Of a DNA stretch of 64,000 nt, positions 53,026 to 61,419 are shown one piece after another (position 1 is the stretch's first letter; the number at the start of each line of letters is the position of its first letter). A program made the position numbers and the translations under genes. The notes beneath the pieces were generated by a model. That model ran no database searches. It saw only the letters and a program-made list of their open reading frames with translations, and was not told the origin of the DNA. The DNA lies in contig JAJFFN010000032.1 in NCBI GenBank assembly GCA_021776635.1, positions 27,069-91,068 of the forward strand, in the 5' to 3' direction. This DNA is from Robiginitomaculum sp. Lineage in GTDB: Bacteria; Pseudomonadota; Alphaproteobacteria; Caulobacterales; Maricaulaceae.

Positions 53026-54798
53026 ATGCGTCAGTTTTTCACCTCCTTCTTTGCATCTGTTCTCGGCTTTTTTGTTGCCATGTTCTTGATGTTTCTTCTT
53101 TTCATAATGATTATTGGTGCAGCCGTTAGCTCCGCCGCCAAAAAAGACAAGGTGACAGGCAATGCTATTGTCCTGTCTTTGGACTTGCGCCGCGGTATGC
53201 TTGACCATTCTGGCGGCGGCGGCATATTTGGTAACAAGCCAAACTCCGTGGTCACCACCGTGCGCGCCCTGAACCGCGCCAAAGACGACAAAAAAATAAA
53301 AGGCCTGTTTATCCGTGCCAATGGCTGGGCCATGGCGCCAGCTCAAGCCGAAGAAATTCGTCTTGCTATCAAAGATTTCCAATCGGGCGGTAAATTCGTC
53401 GTCGCCCATGCACAGGGGTTTGAAGGTACGGCCCTTTCCGCCTATATGGCCGTTGCTGCTGCTGATGAAATTTGGTTGCAAGACACAACGGGATTTTCTC
53501 TGGCTGGTATGCGGGCTGAAATAGAATTTTTGGGTGGCGTCTTTGAAAAGTTTGATGCCAAGCCTGAATTTATCAAATTTGCCGAATATAAAAACGCGGC
53601 CAACACGTATACAGAAAAGACCCTGACCGAGCCGCACCGTGAAAGCATAACATCTTTGTTGCAGTCCATCATGGACAGTAGTGTGGCAAATATCACTGCG
53701 GACAGAGATATTTCGAAAGCAGATTTTCTCGCATTTCTTGACAATGCCCCGCACAGCGCAGAGCAAGCCAAAGAGCTTGGCTATGTGGATACACTTGGGC
53801 ATTTCGTAGATGCCAAGGACTACGCTAAGAAGAAAGCCGGCAAAGATGCTAAATTCCAAAGCGTCGCCTCTTACGGTACCGGCGCCAATACCGGCCCGAT
53901 CATTGCCTTTGTCGGCGGCCAAGGTGCCGTGGTGCAGGGCGGTTCCGAAGACGGCTCTAACCCGTTTTCTAATAATGTCTCTATGGGCAGTGATACGGTT
54001 TCCGAAGCCCTGATCAAAGCCTCTAAAAACGACAAGGTGAAAGCCATTGTGTTTAGGGTCGACTCGCCCGGCGGTTCCGCCACGGCGTCCGATCAAATTT
54101 GGGACGCGGTTATCAAAGCCAAAGAAGCCGGCAAGCCCGTTGTCATCTCTATGGGCCAATACGCAGCCTCCGGCGGTTATTATGTTGCCGCCCCCGCAGA
54201 TAAAATCATTGCCATGCCGACAACGGTAACCGGCTCCATCGGTGTGCTGGGCGGGAAGGTTGTACTGCGCAACACATTGGCAAAAATCGGATACAATATC
54301 GAATCCATTTCTATGGGCGGCGAATTTACCTCCGCCTATTCTGCTTTTGAACCATGGTCTCAAAGCAACCGCCAAGGCATGTATGCAGGCATGCAAGATA
54401 TATATGTCGATTTTACCAGCCGGGTCGCGGAGGGCCGCGGGCAGTCCATTGAACGTGTGCGCGAAATTGCCCGTGGTCGCGTCTGGACAGGTGAGCAAGC
54501 AAAAGAGATAGGCCTGGTCGACGAGATCGGCGGTTTTATGAAAGCGCTGGAAATTGCTAAAGACCTCGCCGAAATTGACGCAGACACCAAAGTCCAGGTT
54601 CGTGTATACCCACGCGAGAAAACCGACATGGAAAAGCTGGAAGACTTGTTCAGCGTCACCGCAGAAGCCACAGCTAATCTGAACGATTTACAAGCGCTAA
54701 CAAACGCGCCCGAGTTCAAAGCTTTCATGCGCGCCAAAGCCTTGGCGGCAGAGCAGCAAGGCGTGCAGATGAAAGCGGACTTGCCAAAATTTAAATAA
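53026..54798 (+). CDS. sppA: Signal peptide peptidase SppA, long form
   Basis: 590 residues, the 67-kDa type. One N-terminal membrane span (~12-38). Two tandem SppA domains: the Lys of the catalytic dyad is in FAEYKNAANTYTEK in the first, and the nucleophile Ser in QYAASGGYYVAAPADKIIA in the second. IVFRVDSPGGSATASDQIWD and TGSIGVLGGKVVLRN are family signatures. Degrades cleaved signal peptides in the membrane. Convergent with the hypothetical gene at 54877. Confidence 0.94.
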   Translation: MRQFFTSFFASVLGFFVAMFLMFLLFIMIIGAAVSSAAKKDKVTGNAIVLSLDLRRGMLDHSGGGGIFGNKPNSVVTTVRALNRAKDDKKIKGLFIRANGWAMAPAQAEEIRLAIKDFQSGGKFVVAHAQGFEGTALSAYMAVAAADEIWLQDTTGFSLAGMRAEIEFLGGVFEKFDAKPEFIKFAEYKNAANTYTEKTLTEPHRESITSLLQSIMDSSVANITADRDISKADFLAFLDNAPHSAEQAKELGYVDTLGHFVDAKDYAKKKAGKDAKFQSVASYGTGANTGPIIAFVGGQGAVVQGGSEDGSNPFSNNVSMGSDTVSEALIKASKNDKVKAIVFRVDSPGGSATASDQIWDAVIKAKEAGKPVVISMGQYAASGGYYVAAPADKIIAMPTTVTGSIGVLGGKVVLRNTLAKIGYNIESISMGGEFTSAYSAFEPWSQSNRQGMYAGMQDIYVDFTSRVAEGRGQSIERVREIARGRVWTGEQAKEIGLVDEIGGFMKALEIAKDLAEIDADTKVQVRVYPREKTDMEKLEDLFSVTAEATANLNDLQALTNAPEFKAFMRAKALAAEQQGVQMKADLPKFK

Positions 54799-54876
54799 TT
54801 TACTCCAAACCATAGCGGTACGGATTGGCGCGTAAGTTTATTGCCATTCTTAGATTTCATTTTTTGTTGGGAGCCA

Positions 54877-55689
54877 TTAAGGTGGTTTCTTATCTGGAGG
54901 CGGTTCACCAGATTTGGTTTCGGTCTGAGTGTTATCTTTAATTCGTTTGGGCGCGTCTTGCACGGTGAGCGTAATTTGCTCTAAATCTTTAGCTTCTTCT
55001 GGTTCAACTTCCAATTCATCCAATTCCAATTCATAAGGCGTGAACCGAATAGGTTTGAATGAGCGCGCACCGCGCGGCGTTGTCCATTGTCCCGCACAAC
55101 CAGTTTGCAGAATATCCACACCCCAGAGCTTATAATAAGCATCTTGCATTTCACTCTCTTGCCTAACACTGGATTGAAAATCGGGTTTTGACGTACAGAA
55201 CAAAAACTTGCGCACATTAACGATTTTGACCAAAGCAAATAATTTCCATTTATATGCACGTGGCTGACAGGTGAATTTTGGTGCGGTTTGCCGCCTTAAC
55301 TTCGTATCATTATTTATAAAACCGTCTGGATTTGTAAAACCGTTTGGCCATTTGCGACGCCAATCACCAAAATATTTGGTCAGTGCATAGTCCGCCAATC
55401 GGTTCTTACGCCACTGCCCAATGGCTACCGCGCCGATAATACCGCGCACATGAGCCGCCCGCACAGGGCATTGTAACACCCATGCCTTGATCCGCATATT
55501 CAGGTTCTCCCGCTTCTTTTCGCGCAGATTTTCAGAATATTGCATCATCAACCGCCCATAAAAGAATAAGGACCTGCCAGTCCCAGAGGCAATCGCGCTG
55601 CGCAGCATAGCAATCACCGAAAGCAAATCCCTCAAATCCCAAAGTCCAGGCGGCGACAATTTGTTTATTTCAATAAGGTCGAGTTTCAT
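54877..55689 (-). CDS. Conserved-looking hypothetical protein
   Basis: 270 residues, not recognised. The N-terminal two thirds are basic and rich in Arg/Lys/Trp/Tyr (AIGQWRKNRLADYALTKY, YFGDWRRKWPNGF), with an aliphatic stretch VRGIIGAVAIG. The C-terminal ~60 residues are acidic (YELELDELEVEPEEAKDLEQ) and end in a Pro/Lys tail. No signal peptide. Coding is supported by length and a coherent charge layout rather than by family. The start could also be an ATG further in. It may belong with sppA or with the element to its right; no functional hint. Confidence 0.5.
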   Translation of the reverse strand: MKLDLIEINKLSPPGLWDLRDLLSVIAMLRSAIASGTGRSLFFYGRLMMQYSENLREKKRENLNMRIKAWVLQCPVRAAHVRGIIGAVAIGQWRKNRLADYALTKYFGDWRRKWPNGFTNPDGFINNDTKLRRQTAPKFTCQPRAYKWKLFALVKIVNVRKFLFCTSKPDFQSSVRQESEMQDAYYKLWGVDILQTGCAGQWTTPRGARSFKPIRFTPYELELDELEVEPEEAKDLEQITLTVQDAPKRIKDNTQTETKSGEPPPDKKPP

Positions 55690-55749
55690 GGTTCGAACAA
55701 TAAGAGCCCTCGCAAAACCGTGGATACGTTTTTTATTTAATCCTTATTT

Positions 55750-55883
55750 CCGCTTTTATCCTTTAGGGCACCCCGTCGCCCCTTTCAGGGATGCAAGCAT
55801 ATTACGGGGTCCATCTACCAGCCTTCACCTAGTCGAAAGGTGGACCCCGTTCTGCAACGGGGTGCCCTAAAGGATAAAAGCGG
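55750..55883. repeat. Nested inverted-repeat element, 134 bp
   Basis: Perfect 26-bp terminal inverted repeats at 55750-55775 and 55858-55883 enclose a second perfect pair, ACGGGGTCCA (55804-55813) and TGGACCCCGT (55841-55850). The interval 55690-56057 otherwise holds no gene. A MITE-like remnant or a structured non-coding RNA are both possible. No target duplication is evident at its ends. Confidence 0.8.
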
Positions 55884-56057
55884 AGTGTTGGGGTTACAAC
55901 AAAATACTACTTCTTACTGGCTGCCCAATTGGAGAGGAACAAGGTGAGGGGTTTGGATGTTTAAGGCCGCAACACCACCACCCAAATTTTTACAGACAAC
56001 CCGCCTCGAAATTGCTACAAACCGCAAAAAGGGGCCAGGAAAAGAAAGGGGAAAGGG

Positions 56058-56816
56058 ATGCTTTTACGCAGTATCACAAAACATGTGCGCGACCAAAATT
56101 GGTTCGCGGTATTTTTGGATTTTTTCATCGTCGTCTTTGGTGTGTTTATGGGTTTGCAAGTTTCCAATCTTAACACCGCGCGACAGCAAGGTATTTTGGC
56201 CGACAATTATTTGTTGCGCCTGCATGCGGATATGACACGCTCTATTAATTCCACGCAATTCATGAAAGCATTCATGCAAAATAACGCCAATAATATAGCT
56301 CTGGTCAATGAAAGCCTTAAAGCCTGCCGTATTGAAGAGGCACGAAAGGATAATTTTGCCAACGGGCTCCTGCATGCCGGAAAACTTGTGCCTGCATCTT
56401 TAATCAGCGGCACACTTGATGAAATGCGCTCAACTGGCGGATTGGGCTTGATTAAAAATTTGCAAGTGCGCGATGCAATCAACGAGGTTATCAGAGAGAT
56501 AGAGCACCAAAACCGTGTCTGGGGGGCAATACATGGGCGTGCATCAGGGAGCCACATATATATAGACCAACGGGTTATTTTTTCACCCAAAACGCCGAAA
56601 GGTGGGACTGAAAATGTATCTTGGGATGCGCTTGATATAGAATTTGAAAAACTATGCGAAGACCGCAAATTCCAAGGTAGCCTATCCAGCCTACAGAGAC
56701 TGGCGTCTGTTAACGTTGAATGGCTGGATAGAAATCTTGCCAACTTTCATAGGGTCAAAGATGCAATTGATACAGAGCTAAACATTACACCTGAAATAAA
56801 GGAGACCACCCCATGA
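56058..56816 (+). CDS. DUF6090-like membrane protein, first of a pair
   Basis: 252 residues. The N-terminus LRSITKHVRDQNWFAVFLDF followed by FIVVFGVFMGLQVSNLN is one membrane span ending in a conserved GLQVSN(W/L)N, which resembles the DUF6090 membrane start seen in Bacteroidetes and Proteobacteria. The rest is a helical soluble domain (RLHADMTRSINSTQFMKAF, LISGTLDEMRSTGGLGLI). A purine-rich AAAGGGGAAAGGG immediately precedes the ATG. It overlaps its paralogue by four bases. Function unknown. Confidence 0.82.
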   Translation: MLLRSITKHVRDQNWFAVFLDFFIVVFGVFMGLQVSNLNTARQQGILADNYLLRLHADMTRSINSTQFMKAFMQNNANNIALVNESLKACRIEEARKDNFANGLLHAGKLVPASLISGTLDEMRSTGGLGLIKNLQVRDAINEVIREIEHQNRVWGAIHGRASGSHIYIDQRVIFSPKTPKGGTENVSWDALDIEFEKLCEDRKFQGSLSSLQRLASVNVEWLDRNLANFHRVKDAIDTELNITPEIKETTP

Positions 56817-57568
56817 TACTCCGCTCTCTCACTAAACACATAAATGACCAAAATTGGTTTGCTGTTGCCATAGATTTTTTCATCGTTGTTGGCGGCGTGT
56901 TTATTGGCTTGCAGGTTTCCAATTGGAGCAATGCCCAGCAAGACAGGCGCGACGAAACCGCCATTCTTCATGCCCTACATACAGAACTAACAGATACAGA
57001 GAAACTCGCATCAAATATCGTTGGTAAGCGTACGCTTTATGCGAACATCCTTGCCGAGACGACAAATATTTTATTCGGCTTGGCGCCGATGCGCGAGCTT
57101 ACTCAGGTAGAATGCACGTCACTTGTTTACTCGAACGTCTTATATTTTGGCCGCACTAATTTGCCATCTCTTGCGCGGCTACAAGCGACTGGGCGATTGG
57201 ATATAGTTCGCGATGCAGATTTAAACAGTGCTTTGGCAAAATTATTACAGCGGCAAGAAGCTCTTGATTCTACGGCAATCTTGGGCGCCTACGCACATGA
57301 CCTAGGCCATCTTTACCCTGAAATAATTGTAATTTCTTCAACACTCGAACACAGTGACACACGCGAAGACATGGAACGTGAGGTAGCGGCGACCTGCAAT
57401 GCTAAGTCCATTCAGCAAAACAAAGGATTGATGGCCGATATAGCCGCAAATTCTGACGTATATGATGCGTTTATGCGCGACGGCTTACATCCGTGGCTCG
57501 CCCAAATCCAAGATGTTCACCGCCAATTAGACCTGACGCTCGGTATTAAACATGATGTGGAAGAATGA
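56813..57568 (+). CDS. DUF6090-like membrane protein, second of a pair
   Basis: 251 residues. It shares the N-terminal span with the upstream paralogue: LRSLTKHINDQNWFAVAIDF, then GVFIGLQVSNWSNAQQDRRD. The soluble part (TELTDTEKLASNIVGKRTLY, LPSLARLQATGRLDIVRDAD) is diverged but shares the overall helix layout, including the ATGRLxxVRD segment versus STGGLGLIKN. The ATG overlaps the previous stop, so the two are likely made together and may form a heteromer. Confidence 0.82.
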   Translation: MILRSLTKHINDQNWFAVAIDFFIVVGGVFIGLQVSNWSNAQQDRRDETAILHALHTELTDTEKLASNIVGKRTLYANILAETTNILFGLAPMRELTQVECTSLVYSNVLYFGRTNLPSLARLQATGRLDIVRDADLNSALAKLLQRQEALDSTAILGAYAHDLGHLYPEIIVISSTLEHSDTREDMEREVAATCNAKSIQQNKGLMADIAANSDVYDAFMRDGLHPWLAQIQDVHRQLDLTLGIKHDVEE

Positions 57569-57572
57569 GCGC

Positions 57573-58019
57573 CTACTCGGTTCTCTGCGTTGTCAACCGC
57601 GCGTATACATAACCCGCTAGTCCGCCTGCCAGTGCTTGGAACACCAAGCCCATTGTTGTCCTCGCGCCGGCGATGATGGGAACGCCGAAAAATACGGCTT
57701 GCATGAGATAGAGCATGACAACAAAGCACGTCATGCCCGCCAAGACGTAAATGAGCGGGCGTTTGGTTTTTACGAAACGGTGAATAAGCGCGGCAACAAG
57801 GAAGGCTATGGCCAGCCCGATGAAAATAAAAATGCCGTAGAGCAATCCCAAATGGCCAAGGTCATAAAGGGTCATGTTAAGCCGAGCGCCCCACCCGACA
57901 TGCGCGCCGGAGCTTTCAAGTGCCGCTATGACAAATTGGGTCGAGAACAGGCTGGCCACCAATGTGGCTATGAGTGCGCTCAAAATAAATATTAAAACAG
58001 TTTTGCCAAATTTGCGCAT
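57573..58019 (-). CDS. Small four-span membrane protein
   Basis: 148 residues, not recognised. Four predicted spans: ~7-30 (VLIFILSALIATLVASLF), ~58-82 (LGLLYGIFIFIGLAIAFLVA), ~92-112 and ~118-140. A conserved-looking DLGHLGLLYG loop. No catalytic motif. The stop is 4 nt from the stop of the DUF6090-like gene (convergent). Inner-membrane location is likely; function unknown. Confidence 0.65.
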   Translation of the reverse strand: MRKFGKTVLIFILSALIATLVASLFSTQFVIAALESSGAHVGWGARLNMTLYDLGHLGLLYGIFIFIGLAIAFLVAALIHRFVKTKRPLIYVLAGMTCFVVMLYLMQAVFFGVPIIAGARTTMGLVFQALAGGLAGYVYARLTTQRTE

Positions 58020-58100
58020 TTTTATCTCTCCGCCGTTCTAGCTTTTATTTATGCTGAATATGGGCTATCCATTGTGTAGTGGTCAAGGATGGAGATAACA

Positions 58101-59261
58101 ATGGAAAAACGCGCAACGAGATTTATGCAAAGAGGTGCCCTTATTTTTGCGGCGATTTTCATATCTGCATGTTCACCGCAAGCCGGCACACAAGAAGCGG
58201 CGACACCCGCAAAGGCATCTAATCAAATTGAGATCAAAACAGAGACAATTGCCGATAATTTACGCGCACCTTGGCGGGTTACTGTATTGCCAAAGGGTGG
58301 ATATTTAGTCACAGAACGCTCGGGCTATTTACAGCATATTGATGCGGACGGTGCACGCACTGAAATCACCGGACTTCCTGATGATATATATGTCGCCGGT
58401 CAAGGCGGGTTATTTGATGTATTGTTGTCGCCTGACTTTGCTAACAACCAAACCGTTTATTTATCCTATGCCAAAGGAACAAAGGGCGCGAACGGGACGG
58501 CCATATTTCGGGCGCTGTTGGTGGATTCCCAATTGGTGCGCAGTGAAGTTATATTCTACGCCGCACCAAGCAAGGACACTTCGTCGCATTTCGGCGCACG
58601 GATGGTTTTCTTGCCCGACGCTACATTGGTCATGACATTGGGTGAGGGTTTTGCTTACCGCGAGGCGGCGCAAGACAAGGCTTCGCATCTTGGCAAAATA
58701 ATACGGATTAATCCGGACGGCTCCATACCATCTGACAATCCATTTGTCGGGTATGATGATGTAAGCTCTGAAATTTACAGTCTAGGCCACCGCAACCCGC
58801 AAGGCTTACATTTTGATGGCGTCAGCGGTACATTATGGTCACATGAACATGGGCCCAAGGGCGGGGATGAGCTTAACATTATCGAGGGCGGCAAAAATTA
58901 TGGCTGGCCTATTGCCACCACAGGCGTTGATTATAACGGCGCAAAAATCACACCGTTTAAAACCTACGAAGGTATGGAAAATTTCGTCAAAGACTGGGTG
59001 CCGTCCATTGCGCCTTCGGGCTTGACCATATACCGCGGCGATATGTTCGCCGACTGGGACGGCGATGCATTGGTCGGCGGGCTAAAGTCCCGCGACCTTC
59101 GCCGGGTTGTGCTTAAAGACGGTAAATTTGTCCGCGAAGAAATCCTGCTGGAGGATTTGGGTGCCCGCATCCGCGATGTCCGCACTGCCCCGGATGGCTC
59201 TATCCTGATCCTAACGGATAGTGGCACGAACGGAAAGTTTTTGCGGCTTACGCCAAAATAA
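58101..59261 (+). CDS. PQQ-type aldose sugar dehydrogenase family lipoprotein
   Basis: 386 residues. Lipoprotein signal with Cys in FISACSPQAG. The soluble glucose/aldose dehydrogenase (YliI/Asd) six-bladed propeller is visible from LRAPWRVTVLPKGGYLVTER, GQGGLFDVLLSPDF, SLGHRNPQGLHFD, LWSHEHGPKGGDELNIIEGG and YGWPIATTGVDYNG. His in SSHFGARMVF and the GHRNPQG loop contribute to PQQ and substrate sites. It oxidises aldoses with PQQ in the periplasm. The ATG at 58101 has GGAG six bases upstream; an ATG at 58089 overlaps that site. Confidence 0.88.
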   Translation: MEKRATRFMQRGALIFAAIFISACSPQAGTQEAATPAKASNQIEIKTETIADNLRAPWRVTVLPKGGYLVTERSGYLQHIDADGARTEITGLPDDIYVAGQGGLFDVLLSPDFANNQTVYLSYAKGTKGANGTAIFRALLVDSQLVRSEVIFYAAPSKDTSSHFGARMVFLPDATLVMTLGEGFAYREAAQDKASHLGKIIRINPDGSIPSDNPFVGYDDVSSEIYSLGHRNPQGLHFDGVSGTLWSHEHGPKGGDELNIIEGGKNYGWPIATTGVDYNGAKITPFKTYEGMENFVKDWVPSIAPSGLTIYRGDMFADWDGDALVGGLKSRDLRRVVLKDGKFVREEILLEDLGARIRDVRTAPDGSILILTDSGTNGKFLRLTPK

Positions 59262-59263
59262 AT

Positions 59264-59299
59264 GCCAATATAAAGGCCAAGATAAAGGCCAAGATAAAG
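59264..59299 (+). repeat. 12-bp tandem repeat, three copies
   Basis: GCCAAKATAAAG-like units at 59264-59275, 59276-59287 and 59288-59299; the first has T instead of G at position six. They begin 3 bp after the dehydrogenase stop. Confidence 0.8.
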
Positions 59300-59473
59300 G
59301 TAGTCACAAGGCCGGATTTTTCACTGCAACTTCGCAGTGCCAAAGGCAGTTCATATAAAAACACAACATTTTTCATGGCGGGTAATGCGCGGGTCTGCAT
59401 TGGCGCGTCCAATGGATAAACGCGAAATCAGCAAGACTTTGTTAATCTTAAGTGAGGTATTTCTACAAATATA

Positions 59474-59502
59474 TTGACATGGGAATATTTCCCATTTATA
59501 CA
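59474..59502 (+). promoter_or_regulatory. Strong sigma-70 promoter with palindromic operator in the spacer
   Basis: TTGACA (59474-59479), exact 17-bp spacer, TATACA (59497-59502). The spacer is almost entirely the inverted repeat ATGGGAA-TAT-TTCCCAT (59479-59495). A repressor bound there would block RNA polymerase. A 14/17 match occurs at 61534-61550 upstream of the DUF6502 gene. Confidence 0.75.
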
Positions 59503-59551
59503 ACGCATACTAAAACTGCCCAATGTGGGGCAACAATTTTTGGAGGAAGAC

Positions 59552-60250
59552 ATGAAAAATCAATCAAATAAACATATGAAAAAGCGCCTTATAAGCTTAT
59601 TTGCTCTGGCGGCGCTTGGCGGCAGTCTACTGGTACCGAGCGCCTATAGCACCGAAATCCCGCGCCCTGCTGATGTTGAGGTCACCCGCGATAATTACCA
59701 GCGTGTGGTCAACGTCCTGCAAGATGCAGGGCTGAACCGCGCCGAGATTAAACGCTGGCTTAAGGCGTCTATAGATGCGCATTTAGGTCCGGATTTTGAT
59801 AATATTCCAAATCCAAAGCGCATCAAGGTGACCCGGGAAAACTACACACGTATTGTCAATGCCTTGCAAGGGTATGGCCTCAACCGCCAACAAATTAAAC
59901 GCTGGATCAACGCCAGTATTGATGCCCATTATGGTAAGGATGACAGGCCACAGTTAAATGGCCAAGTGGTTGGCCAAGAAGTCGGCCAGGCAGTCGAGCG
60001 GGTTAAGGACCGCGTTAGCGATCGTAGAACCGACCGTGGAGCGGACCGCAGAACAGATCGGGTTACTGACCGCAGTACCGATCGTATTTCTGATAGAGTT
60101 ACAGATCGGCACACAGCACGTCCTGCACGTGCCCGCCCTGTTAACGCCAGACCGACAAGAGTACGACCGGAACGCGTGCAGCGTGCCACACGTCCTACCA
60201 GGCCTGTTCGCACGACACGGCCAGTACGCCCATCTCGTTCATCTCGTTAG
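59552..60250 (+). CDS. Exported protein with two 38-residue repeats and Arg-rich tail
   Basis: 232 residues, not a family I recognise. Signal peptide (KKRLISLFALAALGGSLLVP, cleavage near AYST). Two homologous repeats at ~42-79 and ~91-128 share VTR(D/E)NY(Q/T)R(V/I)VN, GLNR and IKRW(L/I)(K/N)ASIDAH. The C-terminal ~80 residues are low-complexity: (T/S)DR triplets from ~152 to 187, then RP-rich sequence to the end, with no acidic counterweight. The ATG at 59552 has GGAGG five bases upstream; M9 is an alternative. Very high positive charge suggests binding to nucleic acid, LPS or another polyanion in the envelope (inference). Controlled by the operator-containing promoter at 59474. Confidence 0.75.
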   Translation: MKNQSNKHMKKRLISLFALAALGGSLLVPSAYSTEIPRPADVEVTRDNYQRVVNVLQDAGLNRAEIKRWLKASIDAHLGPDFDNIPNPKRIKVTRENYTRIVNALQGYGLNRQQIKRWINASIDAHYGKDDRPQLNGQVVGQEVGQAVERVKDRVSDRRTDRGADRRTDRVTDRSTDRISDRVTDRHTARPARARPVNARPTRVRPERVQRATRPTRPVRTTRPVRPSRSSR

Positions 60251-60278
60251 GGTGGTCGCAGTTAGGAATAATTAACAA

Positions 60279-60301
60279 GGTGGTGGCATGGTGCCACCAC
60301 C
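60279..60301 (+). repeat. Perfect 10-bp GC-rich hairpin between genes
   Basis: GGTGGTGGCA-TGG-TGCCACCACC, placed 28 bp after the Arg-rich gene stop and 20 bp before the next ATG. No T-tract. It may act as an mRNA processing or stability element, or influence access to the ribosome binding site at 60311-60317. Confidence 0.7.
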
Positions 60302-60321
60302 ACACAATAGGGGAGGGACAA

Positions 60322-61110
60322 ATGAGAAAGTCCGTATTTACTATAACAATGGCCATGACAGTGTTGGCATTAATATCCGCGCCCAGCAGTGCACAAGCTC
60401 TGGAACCTGAAATCAGCTGGAGCAGCGGTATAGATTTTACCAGTGGCGATTATTCAGACAACCAGACCACTGATATTTTATATGTGCCGTTTTCCTTAAA
60501 GGCGCTGTTAGGTGATTTCACATTTAAGGCGACGGTGCCTTATATTCGTATCGAAGGCCCCGGCACAGTGGTCGGCGGCGGTGAGGTTGGCCCCATAACC
60601 CGTGGCAGACAGCCAGCAACCATCACAACCCAAGACGGGCTTGGCGATATAACCGCCGCTCTGAGCTATACCAGCTTTTTGCAAAACAATACCCTGTTCC
60701 TGGATTTTACAGGCAAGGTAAAACTGCCAACAGCCGATAGCGACAAGAACCTGGGTACAGGCAAGGCGGATTTTACCACCCAGATTGATGTCACCAAAAA
60801 AACTGGCGATGTAAATCTGTTCGGGACTGCTGGATACCGGTTTATGGGCAGTTCAGACCTCTTGCCTTTGCGCGACGGGTTTTTAGGCTCAGTTGGTGCC
60901 AGTGTAGATGTCGGGGAGAAAGCCAGCATCGGGCTTATTTACGATTACCGGCGCAGCGCATCGATAAGTGCGAGCAACCCATCAGAACTCACCGGGTTTG
61001 TAGGCTGGAAACTGTCGGATAAAATACGCTTGCAAACTTACGGCGTTGTCGGCTTTTCCAATGGTAGCCCAGATACTGGGCTCGGTTTGCAATTAAGCTT
61101 CCGCCCTTAA
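60322..61110 (+). CDS. Predicted outer-membrane beta-barrel / transporter-like protein
   Basis: 262 residues. Signal peptide VFTITMAMTVLALISAPSSA, cleavage near AQALEP. The body alternates polar and hydrophobic residues in strands (WSSGIDFTSGDYSDN, DITAALSYTSFLQNNTLFLD, GKVKLPTADSDKNLGTGKAD, FGTAGYRFMGSS) and ends LQLSFRP, a near-terminal Phe typical of Bam-assembled barrels. It resembles the group often annotated 'transporter'. GGGAGGGA precedes the ATG. It lies between the Arg-rich protein and the DUF6502/DUF5666 pair on the same strand; the region 61111-61575 follows it. Confidence 0.78.
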   Translation: MRKSVFTITMAMTVLALISAPSSAQALEPEISWSSGIDFTSGDYSDNQTTDILYVPFSLKALLGDFTFKATVPYIRIEGPGTVVGGGEVGPITRGRQPATITTQDGLGDITAALSYTSFLQNNTLFLDFTGKVKLPTADSDKNLGTGKADFTTQIDVTKKTGDVNLFGTAGYRFMGSSDLLPLRDGFLGSVGASVDVGEKASIGLIYDYRRSASISASNPSELTGFVGWKLSDKIRLQTYGVVGFSNGSPDTGLGLQLSFRP

Positions 61111-61163
61111 CCGGAACACTGACAAAGGCCCTCCCCTGCCTTATTGTCAGGCTCTGGTGATTT

Positions 61164-61200
61164 GGCCATCCCTGTAGAAAGACCCTCGGCAGGGATGGTC
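61164..61200 (+). repeat. 11-bp hairpin after the barrel gene
   Basis: GGCCATCCCTG (61164-61174) pairs with CAGGGATGGTC (61190-61200) with one G-U, loop 15 nt. There is no T-tract, so it is at best a weak terminator. Confidence 0.45.
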
Positions 61201-61338
61201 ATTATAGGCTGGATAAAAAATAAAACCGAGCCACATAGGTTTGAAATTATTGCCGCAACCCTAAATGATAAAAAACAAATTTCATCAAAACAAGCTCTCT
61301 TCGTTTCAACCAAAACTACTAATTTATTAAACACTAAA

Positions 61339-61419
61339 CTAGTTTTCTAGTTTTCTAGTTTTCTGTTTTACTTGTTTTCTATTTTACGTGTTTTCTAGTT
61401 TTCTAGTTTTCTAGTTTTC
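61339..61419. repeat. CTAGTTTT octamer minisatellite
   Basis: Head-to-tail CTAGTTTT units, three near 61339-61362 and three near 61395-61418, with diverged copies (CTGTTTTA, CTTGTTTT and similar) between. It lies in the 465-bp gap before the DUF6502 gene, which otherwise shows no gene. Confidence 0.85.

Noticed and set aside
53002..54498. A 498-codon open frame antisense to sppA
   Set aside because: It lies wholly within the sppA gene, its product is Cys/His/Gly-rich with no family features, and sppA itself has full motif support. It is a codon-bias shadow.
55661..55870. A 69-codon rightward open frame through the inverted-repeat element
   Set aside because: It consists mostly of the repeat arms, with no ribosome binding site and no recognisable protein features.
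59264..61419. Short tandem arrays as a CRISPR
   Set aside because: Units of 8-12 bp are contiguous, with no unique spacers, and no cas genes are nearby.
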